Shown: positions 8,631 to 17,993, counted from the stretch's first letter. The stretch: DNA of 64,000 bases from Micromonospora sp. WMMD961 (GCF_029626145.1 NZ_JARUBJ010000002.1:4871501-4935500), one strand, 5' to 3'. The notes: generated by a model not told the origin, from the sequence alone. A program made the numbers and translations.

Positions 8631-9641
8631 TCAGCGCCGACGCCAGGCGACCGCGCCCGCCGCCGCACCGGCCATCCCGACGGCGACGAGGCGACGGTGG
8701 CGCGACAGCCACGCCTGCGGGCTGTGCCCGTGGGAGCGGCCCGCGAAGTCGCCCCGTACGCCGTAGTCGCGCCCGCCCGGCCCGTCCAGCGGATGCCACA
8801 GGTTGTTCGGCCGGTCCGGGTCGGCGGGGCGGCCGGTCTGCTGGGACCGGTAGCCGGTGCGGGCCAGGTAGCGGTCGAGCAGCCCCGGCGCGACCCGGTT
8901 GCCGAGGATGGTGAGCACGGTCGAGATGCCCACCCAGTACTCCCGCCGGTGCGGTCGGTCCGCGGCGCCGACGATCGCTCGGGCCGCCACCTCCGGGGCG
9001 TAGATCGGTGGCACCGGTTCGGCGTGCCGAGGCAGCCGGGACAGCAACCAGTCGAACTGCGGGGTGTTCAGCGCCGGGAGCTGCACCATGGTCACCCGCA
9101 CCCCACTGCGTTCGTGCAGCAGTTCGCAGCGCAACGACTCGGTGAACCCCACTATCGCGTGCTTCGCCCCGCAGTAGGCCGCCTGCAGCGGGATGCCCCG
9201 GTACGCCAGCGCCGATCCCACCTGCACGATGGTGCCCCGGTCGCGGGGGGTCATGTGGGACAGGGCGACCCGGGTGCCGTGCACGTACCCCAGGTAGGTG
9301 ACCTCCATGGCCCGCCGGAACTCCTCCGGGCGGGTCTCCTGGAAGGGCGCGAAGACGGAGCTGAACGCATCGTTGATCCACAGGTCGATCGGCCCCAGTT
9401 CCGCCTCGATCCGCCGACCGGCGGCGACGACCTGGTCGTAGTCGGCCATGTCCACCTCGATCGGCAGCGGTCGACTGCCCGCGCTGCGGACCTCCTCGGC
9501 CGCCGCGGCCAACCCGACGCTGCCCCGTGCCAGCAGCGCGATGGCGATGCCCCGCTGGGCGAGCAGCCGTACCGTGGCCCGCCCCACCCCCGCGCTCGCG
9601 CCGGTGACCACCGCCACCCGCAGGTCATTCCCCTTACCCAT
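8631..9641 (-). CDS. SDR family NAD(P)-dependent oxidoreductase
   Basis: 336 aa short-chain dehydrogenase. It shows the nucleotide motif TGASAGVGRA (14-23), a diverged NNAG equivalent (WINDAF), and the catalytic Ser and Tyr-x-x-x-Lys in VGSALAY and YCGAKHA. A C-terminal extension of about 80 residues ends in a hydrophobic segment (VAVGMAGAAAGAVAW) and an Arg-rich tail, so the protein may be membrane-tethered. It is the last gene of an operon running from 16084: the preceding mini-gene ends inside this gene's start (ATGGGTAA). No substrate can be predicted. SDRs of this length with this tail are frequent in actinobacteria. Confidence 0.85.
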   Translation of the reverse strand: MGKGNDLRVAVVTGASAGVGRATVRLLAQRGIAIALLARGSVGLAAAAEEVRSAGSRPLPIEVDMADYDQVVAAGRRIEAELGPIDLWINDAFSSVFAPFQETRPEEFRRAMEVTYLGYVHGTRVALSHMTPRDRGTIVQVGSALAYRGIPLQAAYCGAKHAIVGFTESLRCELLHERSGVRVTMVQLPALNTPQFDWLLSRLPRHAEPVPPIYAPEVAARAIVGAADRPHRREYWVGISTVLTILGNRVAPGLLDRYLARTGYRSQQTGRPADPDRPNNLWHPLDGPGGRDYGVRGDFAGRSHGHSPQAWLSRHRRLVAVGMAGAAAGAVAWRRR

Positions 9642-9789
9642 GTCGACTCCTATCGGTTCGTGTCACCCGGCCGGCTCGCAGGTCGTACCGGTGCAGCGCC
9701 GCACCGATGACGCTCACCGGCTCCTCGCCCGGCTCGCCGACGACGACCAGGACGCGGCCGGTCGGTTGGTGCAGTTCCTGGGTTCTCAT
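9634..9789 (-). CDS. 51-residue conserved-looking mini-protein
   Basis: ATG at 9789 overlaps the preceding stop as ATGA, with GAGGAG upstream, and the frame ends TAA at 9634 inside the first codons of the SDR gene. The product starts MRTQELHQPTGR, continues VLVVVGEPGEEPVSVIGAAL and ends RTDRSRHG, with a hydrophobic beta-like stretch near residues 13-17. The two-sided overlap is the usual signature of a translated, coupled gene. I do not recognise a family. Without this gene the operon would have an unexplained 144-base gap. Confidence 0.6.
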   Translation of the reverse strand: MRTQELHQPTGRVLVVVGEPGEEPVSVIGAALHRYDLRAGRVTRTDRSRHG

Positions 9790-10154
9790 CGGTCTCCTCG
9801 ATCACGTGCGACGGCGGCGCCCAGCACCGCCCAGGCTGCGGCGACGGCGGCGTCGGTCCGGGCGGCGGACCGTTGCCGACTGTCGACGGCGGCCAGCGCG
9901 AGCGCGGCGACGCAGTGGATGGCGTCGACCGCCGCCCCGCCGGCGAACACGCCAGGGGTGGGCCGCCAGAGGGTCACCGCCGTCTGGACGATGTGCCGGG
10001 CGCCGAGCACCCGCAGCGTCACCACGGCCGTGGTGGTGACGGGATCCACCGGGCGCAGCAGCCGAACCGGCGAGAGCAGCAGCAGACCGCCCCAGGCCAG
10101 CCGGAGCCCGACCTCCGCGCCCCGCAGTGGCAGCCGCCCGATCCCGTCAGCCAC
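9786..10154 (-). CDS. Small membrane protein of unknown function
   Basis: 122 aa from a GTG at 10154, one base after the stop of the enolase gene. Two or three hydrophobic segments are visible (LAWGGLLLLSPVRLL; VDAIHCVAALALAAVD; AAVAAAWAVLGAAVA), between which lie VTLRVLGARHIVQTAVTL and an invariant-looking W-R-P-T-P. Spacing and overlaps place it in the operon with the TPP, FAD/Fe-S and enolase enzymes. The family is not recognised; the Gly/Ala/His pattern resembles small DUF4267-like membrane proteins, but this is only a resemblance. Confidence 0.65.
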   Translation of the reverse strand: MADGIGRLPLRGAEVGLRLAWGGLLLLSPVRLLRPVDPVTTTAVVTLRVLGARHIVQTAVTLWRPTPGVFAGGAAVDAIHCVAALALAAVDSRQRSAARTDAAVAAAWAVLGAAVARDRGDR

Positions 10155-10155
10155 G

Positions 10156-11244
10156 TCAGGCCACCCGGTACTGCTGGGCGCGATCCGCGCGGAACTGCAC
10201 GCCGTTGCCGGGCCGGTCCAGCGGCACCCGCGCCGTGCCGCCCGTCGCCGGCTCCGTGCCGTCGAAGAGCATCGACTCGATCCGGACGTGGTCGTGGAAC
10301 CACTCCAGGTGCCGCAGGTTCCCGATGGCGGCGGCGACCGGCAGGTGCTGGTGCGGAGCACAGTGCCCGGACACCTCCAGCCCCGCCGCGGCGGCCACCG
10401 CGGCGGCGCGGAGGAACTCACTGATCCCGCCACAGCGGGTGACGTCGATCTGCAGGCAGTCCACGAACGGCGCCATCCGATGGAAGTAGGTCAGGTCGAA
10501 GCCGTACTCCCCGGCCGCCACGTCCGGCAGGACGCGGTCGCGGACCAGACCCAGACCGGCGAGGTCGTCGGAGCTGACCGGCTCCTCGTACCAGCGCACG
10601 TCCAGCTCGGCTGCGGCGTGCGCCACCCGGATCGCCTGTTTGCGCTGGTAGGCACCGTTGGCGTCGACGTACAGCTCGGCGTCGTCGCCGATGGTGCGCC
10701 GGGCCGCCGTCATCCGGGCGAGGTCCCGCCCCACCTCCGTGCCGCACGACTCCCCTATCTTGATCTTCACTCGGGGTATGCCCTGCTCGTGGACCCAACC
10801 GGCGAGCTGCCGGTGCTGGCGCTCGTCGTCGTAGGTGGTGAAGCCGCCGCTGCCGTAGACCGGTACCTCCCGGCGGACGGTGCCGAGCATCCGGGCCAGC
10901 GGCAGCCCGTGCCGGCGGGCCTTGAGATCCCACAACGCGCAGTCCGCGGCGGACAGGGCGAGCCCGGCGACACCCGGTCGGCCGGCGTTTCGCAGCCCGC
11001 GGCGCATGCTGGTCCACGCCGCCGGGACGTCGTCCGGGTCGAGGTCGGCGACCAGCGGAGCGAACAGATCCGCCACCACCGCGACAACGGCCGCCGGCCC
11101 GTACGTCCAGCCCAGCCCGGTCTCTCCGTCGGCGTCGGCGCGTACCAGCACCAGGGTGGTGCTGGTCCACGCCAGGGTGCCGTCTCCCTCGGGGGCGTCG
11201 GTGGGCACCCGGTACGCCTCGGCGGTGAGCCCGATGTGGCTCAC
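10156..11244 (-). CDS. Mandelate racemase/enolase superfamily protein (probable acid-sugar dehydratase)
   Basis: 362 aa. Enolase-superfamily enzymes abstract the alpha-proton of a carboxylate. Visible are the Lys-x-Lys base motif VKIKIG (about residue 155), metal ligands in LYVDANGAY (Asp), WYEEPVSSDD (Glu) and AAGEYGFD (Glu), and a probable catalytic His in SGHCAPHQHL. KxK plus His is the mandelate-racemase/acid-sugar-dehydratase pattern rather than the muconate-lactonizing one. The GTG at 11244 overlaps the previous stop as GTGA; a GTG at 11253 is possible. Its position between a D-2-hydroxyacid dehydrogenase and small membrane proteins suggests a sugar-acid or hydroxy-acid pathway. Confidence 0.85.
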   Translation of the reverse strand: MSHIGLTAEAYRVPTDAPEGDGTLAWTSTTLVLVRADADGETGLGWTYGPAAVVAVVADLFAPLVADLDPDDVPAAWTSMRRGLRNAGRPGVAGLALSAADCALWDLKARRHGLPLARMLGTVRREVPVYGSGGFTTYDDERQHRQLAGWVHEQGIPRVKIKIGESCGTEVGRDLARMTAARRTIGDDAELYVDANGAYQRKQAIRVAHAAAELDVRWYEEPVSSDDLAGLGLVRDRVLPDVAAGEYGFDLTYFHRMAPFVDCLQIDVTRCGGISEFLRAAAVAAAAGLEVSGHCAPHQHLPVAAAIGNLRHLEWFHDHVRIESMLFDGTEPATGGTARVPLDRPGNGVQFRADRAQQYRVA

Positions 11245-14200
11245 CGCGTCCACCGCCGCAGCAGCGTGCCCAGCCCGGCGAGGGCGGCGACGCCGAGCGT
11301 CCCGGCCGCCGTCCAGCGGGCGAGCGCCGACGGTGGGTCTGGCCGGTCGGCCCAGCTGCGCTCCGGCCGGCGCGGCACGGTGCCGGCGTGCAGGCCCGCG
11401 CGCAGCAGCTCGGCCAGGTGGATGGCCGATCGTCCGCCTGAGGCGCTCTGTTCGACCTGGGTACGGCAGCTGAAGCCGTCGGCGAGGATCACGTCGGTCT
11501 CGGCGGCGTCGCGGACGGCGGGCAGCAGCACCCGCTCCGCGCACGCCTCCGACACCTCGAAGTGACCCTCCTCGAAGCCGAAGTTCCCCGCCAGACCGCA
11601 GCAACCCGAATCCAGGAACTCGGCGTCCACCCCGGCGGCGGACAGCAACGCCTGGTCGGCGGCGGTGCCGAGAATGGCGTGGTGGTGGCAGTGGGTCTGG
11701 ATCAGGGCGTGCGCCTCGACCCGCGGCGGCTGCCAACCGGGGCTGTGGTCGTGCAGCAGCTCCGCGAGGGTGACGGTCTGCTCCCGCAGCCGGGTCACGT
11801 CGTCGTCGGCCGGGAACAGCTCGTGGGCGTCGCTGCGGAACACCGCCGTGCAGCTCGGCTCCAACCCCACGATCCGGGTGCCGGCGCGCAGGTGCGGGCG
11901 CAGCACGTCGATGGTGCGACGCAGCACCCGCTTGGCGACGCCGAGTTGCCCGGTGGAGATCCAGGTCAGCCCACAGCAGATCGGCTGCTCGGGCACGCGT
12001 ACGCGCCAGCCGGCGCTCTCCAGGACCTCCACCGCGGCGCGCGCCACCCCGGGGTGGAAGTGGTTGGTGAACGTGTCCGGCCAGAGAATCACCTCCCCGC
12101 GCGAGCCGTCGCCGGTCGGGGTCCGGTGGGCGAACCAGTGTTGGAACGACTCCGGGGCGAACGCCGGGATGTCCCGGCGTCCGTCGATGCCACCGACGGT
12201 CTTCGCCAGCCGGTTCAGCACCGGGGCCTGAGCCAGCGCGTTGACCGTACGCGGCAGCCGGGCGGCGACGGTGGCCACCAGCGGCAGCCAGCCCATCGAG
12301 TAGTGGGCGCGGGGGCGCAGCCGGCGGGCGTAGTGGTGGTGCAGGAACTCGGCCTTGTAGGTGGCCATGTCCACGTTCACCGGGCAGTCCGCCTTGCACC
12401 CCTTGCAGGCCAGGCAGAGGTCGAGGGCGTCGCGGACCGCCTCCGAGCGCCAGCCGTCGCCGATCGTGCCGCCACGGGCGGTGCCGTCGAGCATCTCGAA
12501 CAGCAACCGGGACCGGCCTCGGGTGGAGTGCTCCTCCTCGCGGGTGACCATGTACGAGGGGCACATCACTCCGCCCTCGTGGTGGCGGCACTTGCCGACC
12601 CCCACGCAGCGCAGCACCGCGTTGCCGAAGCTGCCGCCGTCGTCCGGGTAGGCGAAGGTCGTGTCGACCGCACCGTGGTCGTAGTCGGCGCCGAGCCGCA
12701 GGTGGCTGTCCAGCCGGTAGGGCGGCACCACCTTGCCCGGGTTCATCCGGTCGTCCGGGTCGAAGATCGCCTTGAACTGGCCGAACGCCCTGGTCAGCCG
12801 GTCACCGTACATCTTGGGCAGCAGTTCGCCGCGGGCCTGCCCGTCGCCGTGCTCCCCGGAGAACGAGCCGCCGTAGGAGACCACCAGGTCGGCGGCGCGT
12901 TCGATGAAGGAGCGGAATTCCCGGATCCCGTCGGCGGTACGCAGCCGGAACGGTATCCGGGTGTGCACGCAGCCCTGCCCGAAGTGCCCGTACAGGGACG
13001 CCTGCTCGTAACCGTACTCCCGGTAGAGCTTCTGCAGATCGCGTAGGTAGTCGCCGAGCCGGTCCGGGGCGACCGCGGAGTCCTCCCAGCCGGGCCAGGT
13101 GTTGTCCGCGTTCGGCACGTGCGCGGTGGCACCCAACGCGGACTCCCGCACTCCCCACATCTGCTTCTCGTCGGCGGGATCGGCGAACTCGTGCACTGTC
13201 GGCCCGCCATCGCGACGAACCGCGGCGATAAGCCGGTCGGCCGCCGCCCTCGCCTCCTGCGGCGCGTCGCCGCCCAGCTGGACCATCAACCAAGCACCGC
13301 CCGGCGGCAGTTCGTGCAGGGCGTGCGGGTGCAGGCTCTTGCGCCGCTCGAAGCTGACGAGCTTGTCGTCGATGCCTTCGAGCGCGATCGGCTGGTGCTT
13401 GAGGATTCGCGGTACGTCGTCTGCGGCGGAGGCGATGTCCGGATAGCTGAGGAACACCATCGCCTGGGCCTTGACGATCGGCACCAGCTTCAGCCGGGCC
13501 CGCAGGATGGTGACCAGTGTCCCCTCGGAGCCGACCAGTGCCTGCGCGACGTGGAACGTCTTCTCCGGCAGCAGGCTGTCCAGGTTGTAGCCGGAGACCC
13601 GCCGCGGAATGTGTGGGTAGCGGGTGCGGATGTCGGCCAGGTACTCGTCGCGCAACGCCCGCAACTGCCGGTAGAGGTGCGCCTTGCGGCCACCGTCGCG
13701 CTGGATCCGGTCGTACTCCTCGTCGGTGGTCTCCCCCACCCACATCCGGGTGCCGTCGTAGAGCAGCACCTCCAGCTCGACGATGTTGTCGACCACCTTG
13801 CCGGTGCGCTGGGCGGTGGCGCCGCACGAGTTGTTGCCGAGCATGCCGCCCAACGTGCAGTGGTCGTGGGTGGCCGGTCGGGGCCCGTACTCCAACCCGG
13901 TGGGCTTGAGTTGGGCGTTGAGTTCGTCCAGCACGATGCCCGGCTCGACCAGGCAGGTTCCCGCCGCCTCGTCGACCTCGATCAGCCGGTGACAGTACTT
14001 CGACCAGTCCAGCACCACTGCGGTGTTGGTGCACTCGCCGGCGAGGCTGGTGCCACCGCCGCGCGAGGTCAGCGGCGCACGGTGGCGACGGCACACCGCG
14101 ACGGCGGCCACCGCCGCCTCCACGGTGCGGGGCACCACCACCCCGAGCGGAACCTGCCGGTAGTTGGAGGCGTCGGTGGAGTACGCGGCGCGCGATCCGG

Positions 14201-14321
14201 CGTCGAAGCGGACCTCCCCGTCGACCTCGCCGCGCAGGTCCGCGGCGAGCGCGTCCAGGTCGATGTCGTGAGCGGGTTGGGGCGGGCGCAGGACCGGTTC
14301 CGGCAGCAGGACCTCACTCAT
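11241..14321 (-). CDS. FAD-binding and 4Fe-4S-binding oxidoreductase (GlcD-GlcF/Dld-type fusion)
   Basis: 1026 aa, the length of fused D-2-hydroxyacid (lactate/glycolate-type) dehydrogenases. Residues about 40-260 are the PCMH-type FAD domain (TSRGGGTSLAGEC, GNNSCGATAQ) and about 270-560 the FAD oxidase C-domain (GEHGDGQARG). Then come two ferredoxin-like Cys clusters (CVGVGKCRHHEGGVMC and CLACKGCKADCP) and a GlcF-like region with a CCG motif (SGCCGLAGNFGFE) as in heterodisulfide reductase. The end is hydrophobic (TAAGTLGVAALAGLG), so it may dock at the membrane and feed electrons to quinone. ATG at 14321 overlaps the preceding stop as ATGA. Substrate unknown. Confidence 0.9.
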   Translation of the reverse strand: MSEVLLPEPVLRPPQPAHDIDLDALAADLRGEVDGEVRFDAGSRAAYSTDASNYRQVPLGVVVPRTVEAAVAAVAVCRRHRAPLTSRGGGTSLAGECTNTAVVLDWSKYCHRLIEVDEAAGTCLVEPGIVLDELNAQLKPTGLEYGPRPATHDHCTLGGMLGNNSCGATAQRTGKVVDNIVELEVLLYDGTRMWVGETTDEEYDRIQRDGGRKAHLYRQLRALRDEYLADIRTRYPHIPRRVSGYNLDSLLPEKTFHVAQALVGSEGTLVTILRARLKLVPIVKAQAMVFLSYPDIASAADDVPRILKHQPIALEGIDDKLVSFERRKSLHPHALHELPPGGAWLMVQLGGDAPQEARAAADRLIAAVRRDGGPTVHEFADPADEKQMWGVRESALGATAHVPNADNTWPGWEDSAVAPDRLGDYLRDLQKLYREYGYEQASLYGHFGQGCVHTRIPFRLRTADGIREFRSFIERAADLVVSYGGSFSGEHGDGQARGELLPKMYGDRLTRAFGQFKAIFDPDDRMNPGKVVPPYRLDSHLRLGADYDHGAVDTTFAYPDDGGSFGNAVLRCVGVGKCRHHEGGVMCPSYMVTREEEHSTRGRSRLLFEMLDGTARGGTIGDGWRSEAVRDALDLCLACKGCKADCPVNVDMATYKAEFLHHHYARRLRPRAHYSMGWLPLVATVAARLPRTVNALAQAPVLNRLAKTVGGIDGRRDIPAFAPESFQHWFAHRTPTGDGSRGEVILWPDTFTNHFHPGVARAAVEVLESAGWRVRVPEQPICCGLTWISTGQLGVAKRVLRRTIDVLRPHLRAGTRIVGLEPSCTAVFRSDAHELFPADDDVTRLREQTVTLAELLHDHSPGWQPPRVEAHALIQTHCHHHAILGTAADQALLSAAGVDAEFLDSGCCGLAGNFGFEEGHFEVSEACAERVLLPAVRDAAETDVILADGFSCRTQVEQSASGGRSAIHLAELLRAGLHAGTVPRRPERSWADRPDPPSALARWTAAGTLGVAALAGLGTLLRRWTR

Positions 14322-16084
14322 GACCGCAGCTCGTTGAACTTGTCGCGGGCGACGGTGGCGAGGGTGGCGACCTTGTGCGGTTGACCGCGCAGGAACGCCT
14401 CGGTGAAATGTTTCGCCTGGTCGTACTTGATCTTGCCGGGCATCGGCGGTTCGTTGGGGTTGACGTCGCAGTCCACCAGGGCCGGACCCGGGTGCGCCAG
14501 CGCTTCCCGGATGGCACCGGGCAACGTCTTCGCGTCGGTGACCTTGGCGCCGAAAGCCCCGCAGCCGCGCGCCCACGCCGAGAAGTCCGCCTCCGGCTGA
14601 CGGTGCCGCACCGCGTACTCCGGATAGCCGAGGATGATCTGCTCCCAGAGGATCTGCCCGTACGAGTTGTTGTTGTTGATCACCACCTTGATCGGCAACT
14701 CGTGCCGGACCGCGGTGAGGAACTCGGCCATCAGCATCGCGAACCCGCCGTCGCCGACGAACGCGATCACCTGCCGGCCCGGGTAGGCGTGCTGCATGGC
14801 GATCGCGTACGGCAGGCCGGGCGCCATCGTCGCCAGGTTGCCCGACAGGTAGAACTCCCGATCACCACGGATGGTCCAGTGCCGCGCCGACCAGGTGGCG
14901 ATCGTGCCGGAGTCGCAGGTGAGGATGGCGTCGTCGGCGGCGGCCTCGTCGATGCAGCCCATCAGGTACTGCGGCGCGATCGGTGACCGCTGTGGGTCCA
15001 CCAGGCTGGTCATCTCGGACCGCCAGTTGTTCATCTTGCCCTGGTACTTCTCCAGGAACGAGCGGTCCGGGCCGTGGTCGAGCATCGGCAGCAGGTCCCG
15101 CAGCGCCAGCCGGGCGTCCGCGCAGACCGGGGCCTCGACCGGCAGCCGCATGCCGATCAGGCTGGGGTCGACGTCGATCTGCACCGCCTTCGCCTGCCCC
15201 GGGCCGGGCAGGTACTTCGCGTACGGGAAGGAGGTGCCCACCATCAGCAGGGTGTCGCACTCCTCCATCAGCTCCTCACTCGGCGCGGTACCGAGCAGAC
15301 CGAGCCCACCCGTGGTCAGCGGGTGGTCGTCGGGCACCACCAGCTTCCCCGGCAGCGTCTTGACGATGGGGCTGGCCAGTGCCTCGGCCACCGCGAGGAC
15401 CTCCGCGCGGGCACCACGCGCACCGACACCCACCAGCATGGCGACCTTCCGGCCGGCCCTGAGCACCTCGGCCGCCTTCGCCAGCTCCTTCGGATCCGGC
15501 GGCAGTTGCGGGTAGGACACCACCGCCGCGCTCATCGGCGGCTTGCCCGGGCTGACGTGCCGGTACGGGTCCTCGTCGGCCGCCGCGACCTGGACGTCGT
15601 TGGGGAACGTCAGGTGCGCCACCGTCCGCTTGCTCAACGCGTTACGGATCGCCAGGTCCACCACCGCCGGCATCTGCTGCGGGTTGGTGACCATCAGGTT
15701 GTACGACGCCACGTCCTGGTACAGCTGGGTGGTGTGCACCTCCTGCTGGTAGTGCGAGCCCAGCACCGACGTCTCCTGCATGCCGGTGATCGCCAACACC
15801 GGCACGTGGTCGAGCTTCGCGTCGTAGAGCCCGTTGAGCAGGTGGATCGCGCCGGGGCCGGAGGTGGCGCAGCAGACCCCCAGCCGGCCGGTCGCCTTGG
15901 CGTACCCGGTGGCCATGAAGGCGGCCGCCTCCTCGTGGTGCACCAGCACGAACCGCAGCTTCTCCCGCTGCCGGCGGAAGCCCTCCATCAGGCCGTTGAT
16001 GCCGTCGCCGGGCAACCCGAACACGGTGTCGACGCCCCACTCCACCAACCGTCGGGCCAGGCTCTCGCCCACGATCTCCTGCAC
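14318..16084 (-). CDS. Thiamine pyrophosphate-dependent enzyme, pyruvate oxidase/PoxB type
   Basis: 588 aa. TPP enzymes of this group decarboxylate 2-oxo acids, with FAD and quinone as acceptors in PoxB. The N domain has the catalytic Glu in HHEEAAAFMA near residue 50 and the central domain the PxxPLTTGGLGLLG segment. The C domain carries the TPP/Mg motif GDGGFAMLMAEF through INNNNSYG. AGGAGG precedes the GTG at 16084 by 5 bases; longer frames lack such a site. First gene of a minus-strand operon with a FAD/Fe-S dehydrogenase, an enolase-type dehydratase and an SDR, so a 2-keto acid product of those enzymes is a reasonable substrate. Acetolactate synthase is less likely. Confidence 0.88.
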   Translation of the reverse strand: MQEIVGESLARRLVEWGVDTVFGLPGDGINGLMEGFRRQREKLRFVLVHHEEAAAFMATGYAKATGRLGVCCATSGPGAIHLLNGLYDAKLDHVPVLAITGMQETSVLGSHYQQEVHTTQLYQDVASYNLMVTNPQQMPAVVDLAIRNALSKRTVAHLTFPNDVQVAAADEDPYRHVSPGKPPMSAAVVSYPQLPPDPKELAKAAEVLRAGRKVAMLVGVGARGARAEVLAVAEALASPIVKTLPGKLVVPDDHPLTTGGLGLLGTAPSEELMEECDTLLMVGTSFPYAKYLPGPGQAKAVQIDVDPSLIGMRLPVEAPVCADARLALRDLLPMLDHGPDRSFLEKYQGKMNNWRSEMTSLVDPQRSPIAPQYLMGCIDEAAADDAILTCDSGTIATWSARHWTIRGDREFYLSGNLATMAPGLPYAIAMQHAYPGRQVIAFVGDGGFAMLMAEFLTAVRHELPIKVVINNNNSYGQILWEQIILGYPEYAVRHRQPEADFSAWARGCGAFGAKVTDAKTLPGAIREALAHPGPALVDCDVNPNEPPMPGKIKYDQAKHFTEAFLRGQPHKVATLATVARDKFNELRS

Positions 16085-16298
16085 GTCGTCCTCCTCGTTC
16101 CGGGTTCGTCCCGTCCTCGTCCCGCTCCCGCCGCCGGACGGCGACGCCCACCCGCCGTACCGGACACGACGGACCAGGACGGACACGGCGGCGGCTACCC
16201 GTCTTCCCGGTCCACAAACCGACCAGGACGACGGGTTTCCGGGTGCCAGTCACCCGGCAGCCCCGCAGATCGAGGGCACACCGAGGAGAAGACCGGCG

Positions 16299-16475
16299 TC
16301 AGGACCGACGCCGGGCCACCAGATAACCGAGGAGCAGTCCGCCACCGAGCAGGACCACCGCGCGGGGCGTGATCGCCGACCGCAGTTTGCCCAGGCCAGC
16401 CTTCGGGTCCACCACGCTGCCGGCCACGTCACCAGCCGTGCCCACCACCACGTCACCGACCTTGCCGAGATTCAT
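16299..16475 (-). CDS. Small membrane-anchored protein
   Basis: 58 aa: MNLGKVGDVVVGTAG at the start, one C-terminal hydrophobic helix (AVVLLGGGLLLGYLVA) and an Arg tail (RRRS). An in-frame GTG at 16487 would add four residues and is closer to the GGGAAGG purine tract, so the start is uncertain. It lies between the TPP-enzyme operon promoter and the antiporter gene. Family not recognised; tail-anchored miniproteins of this kind are common near stress genes in actinobacteria. Confidence 0.5.
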   Translation of the reverse strand: MNLGKVGDVVVGTAGDVAGSVVDPKAGLGKLRSAITPRAVVLLGGGLLLGYLVARRRS

Positions 16476-16532
16476 CCGACCCACCACCCTTCCCGAGGCC
16501 GCCGGCTACCCGGCGGGCCGCCGACGAAACGC

Positions 16533-17993
16533 TCACTCGTCCCGGCCGGTGAAGACCCGCGCCGCGGCGGGCTGCTCACCGCCGGCCACCAGCACCTCGT
16601 CGCCGGCCCGCAGCACCGTCGCCCGACCGAGCCGGACCTGCTCGCCGTCGCGGCTGACCAGACTGACCCACACCCCCTCGTCCCGGCTCAGCTCGAACAG
16701 TGGCCGGCCGTCGGCCGGGGCGCCGGACGCGATCGTGTAGTGGCGCAGCCCGACCGGCTCGCCCTGCACTCGGATGCCGACCGCCCACGGTTGCAGCGGT
16801 GTGCTCCGCATCGGCACCCGGCACCACCGGGCCACGAGCGGAACCAGCCCGCCCTGCACCACGATCGAGAACGCGACCACCGCGAACACGATGTCGAACA
16901 ACCGCAGGTCCTGTTCCAGGTCGGCGGTGAGGATGAAACTGCCCAGCAGGATCGGCACCGCGCCCTTGAGGCCGGACCAGACCACGAAGATCCGCTCGCC
17001 CCAGCGCAGGCGGACCGTGGTGAGCAGCCCGCCGACCACGATCGGCCGGATCACGAACGTGAGCAGCACGGCCAGCGCCAGGCCGGTGAGCCAGGCGCGC
17101 TCGGTCACCATGCTGCGCAACGACACGATCAGGCCGAGTAGGCCGAAGGCCAGGATCTCACCGAGGCTGGCCAGCGCGCCGTGGAAGCGTTGGATCTCCC
17201 GCTTGAACGGCGCGCGGGCGTCGCCGACGACGATGCCGGCGACGAACACCGCGAGGAATCCGGAGCCGCGGGCCAGCGTCGCCACGCCGTAGATCGACAC
17301 GGCGGCGAACAGCACCTGGAGCGGGTAGAGGCTCTCGTCCGGCAGCGACACGCGGCGCATCAGTTGCAGGATGAGCCACCCGCCGGCCAGCCCGACCGCC
17401 GAACCGACCACCAGTTGCAGCGCGAACTCACCCGCCCCGGAGCCGACCGCCGACCAGCCGCCGGCGGTCCCGGCGGCGAGCAGGCTCGCCATCAGCGCGA
17501 TCCCGACCGGGTCGTTCGCGCCCGACTCGCCTTCCAGGATCGTGCCGCTGCGACCCACCACGGTCCGCCGACCCAGCACGGAGAACACGGCGGCCGGATC
17601 GGTCGGCGACAGCGCGGTGCCGACCAGCAGCGCGGCGAGCCAGTCGAACCCGAACACCCAGCGCAGCACCAGGGCCAGCGCGCCGGCGGTCAGCAGCGTA
17701 CCGGCCACGCCCACCAGGGCGACCGGCCCGAGCGACGGCCGCAGCCGCCGCCATCCCATGCTCATCCCACCGCTGAACAGCACCAGCACCAGCGCGATCT
17801 CCACCAGGTGCCGGACCGCGTACAGGGACAGCTCGTTGAGCTTCGGGAACAGGTCGGAGACGATCGCGGCGGCGAACAGGAACAGCGCGGGCGCGGGCAG
17901 CCGCAGCCGGTCGGCGAGCCGGTTGGAGAGCACGGCGAGGACCGCCACCGCGCCCAGCGCGGCGACGAAGAACGCGAACCCCGTCACCGCCAC
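16533..17993 (-). CDS. Potassium/proton or sodium/proton antiporter, CPA1 type with TrkA-C domain
   Basis: 486 aa. About 12 membrane helices occupy residues 5-395, including the two-Asp transport region (GTALSPTDPAAVFSVLG; EGESGANDPVGIALMA) of CPA1 exchangers. The cytoplasmic end (about 410-486, HYTIASGAPADGRPLFELS to LRAGDEVLVAGG) is a TrkA-C/RCK-C ligand-sensing domain, which places it in the NhaP2/CvrA group of K+/H+ antiporters regulated by nucleotides. GTG at 17993 follows AGGGA. The neighbouring gene at 18166-19380 encodes a second antiporter of the same superfamily without the RCK domain; both read leftward but are separated by 172 bases. Confidence 0.9.
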   Translation of the reverse strand: MAVTGFAFFVAALGAVAVLAVLSNRLADRLRLPAPALFLFAAAIVSDLFPKLNELSLYAVRHLVEIALVLVLFSGGMSMGWRRLRPSLGPVALVGVAGTLLTAGALALVLRWVFGFDWLAALLVGTALSPTDPAAVFSVLGRRTVVGRSGTILEGESGANDPVGIALMASLLAAGTAGGWSAVGSGAGEFALQLVVGSAVGLAGGWLILQLMRRVSLPDESLYPLQVLFAAVSIYGVATLARGSGFLAVFVAGIVVGDARAPFKREIQRFHGALASLGEILAFGLLGLIVSLRSMVTERAWLTGLALAVLLTFVIRPIVVGGLLTTVRLRWGERIFVVWSGLKGAVPILLGSFILTADLEQDLRLFDIVFAVVAFSIVVQGGLVPLVARWCRVPMRSTPLQPWAVGIRVQGEPVGLRHYTIASGAPADGRPLFELSRDEGVWVSLVSRDGEQVRLGRATVLRAGDEVLVAGGEQPAAARVFTGRDE

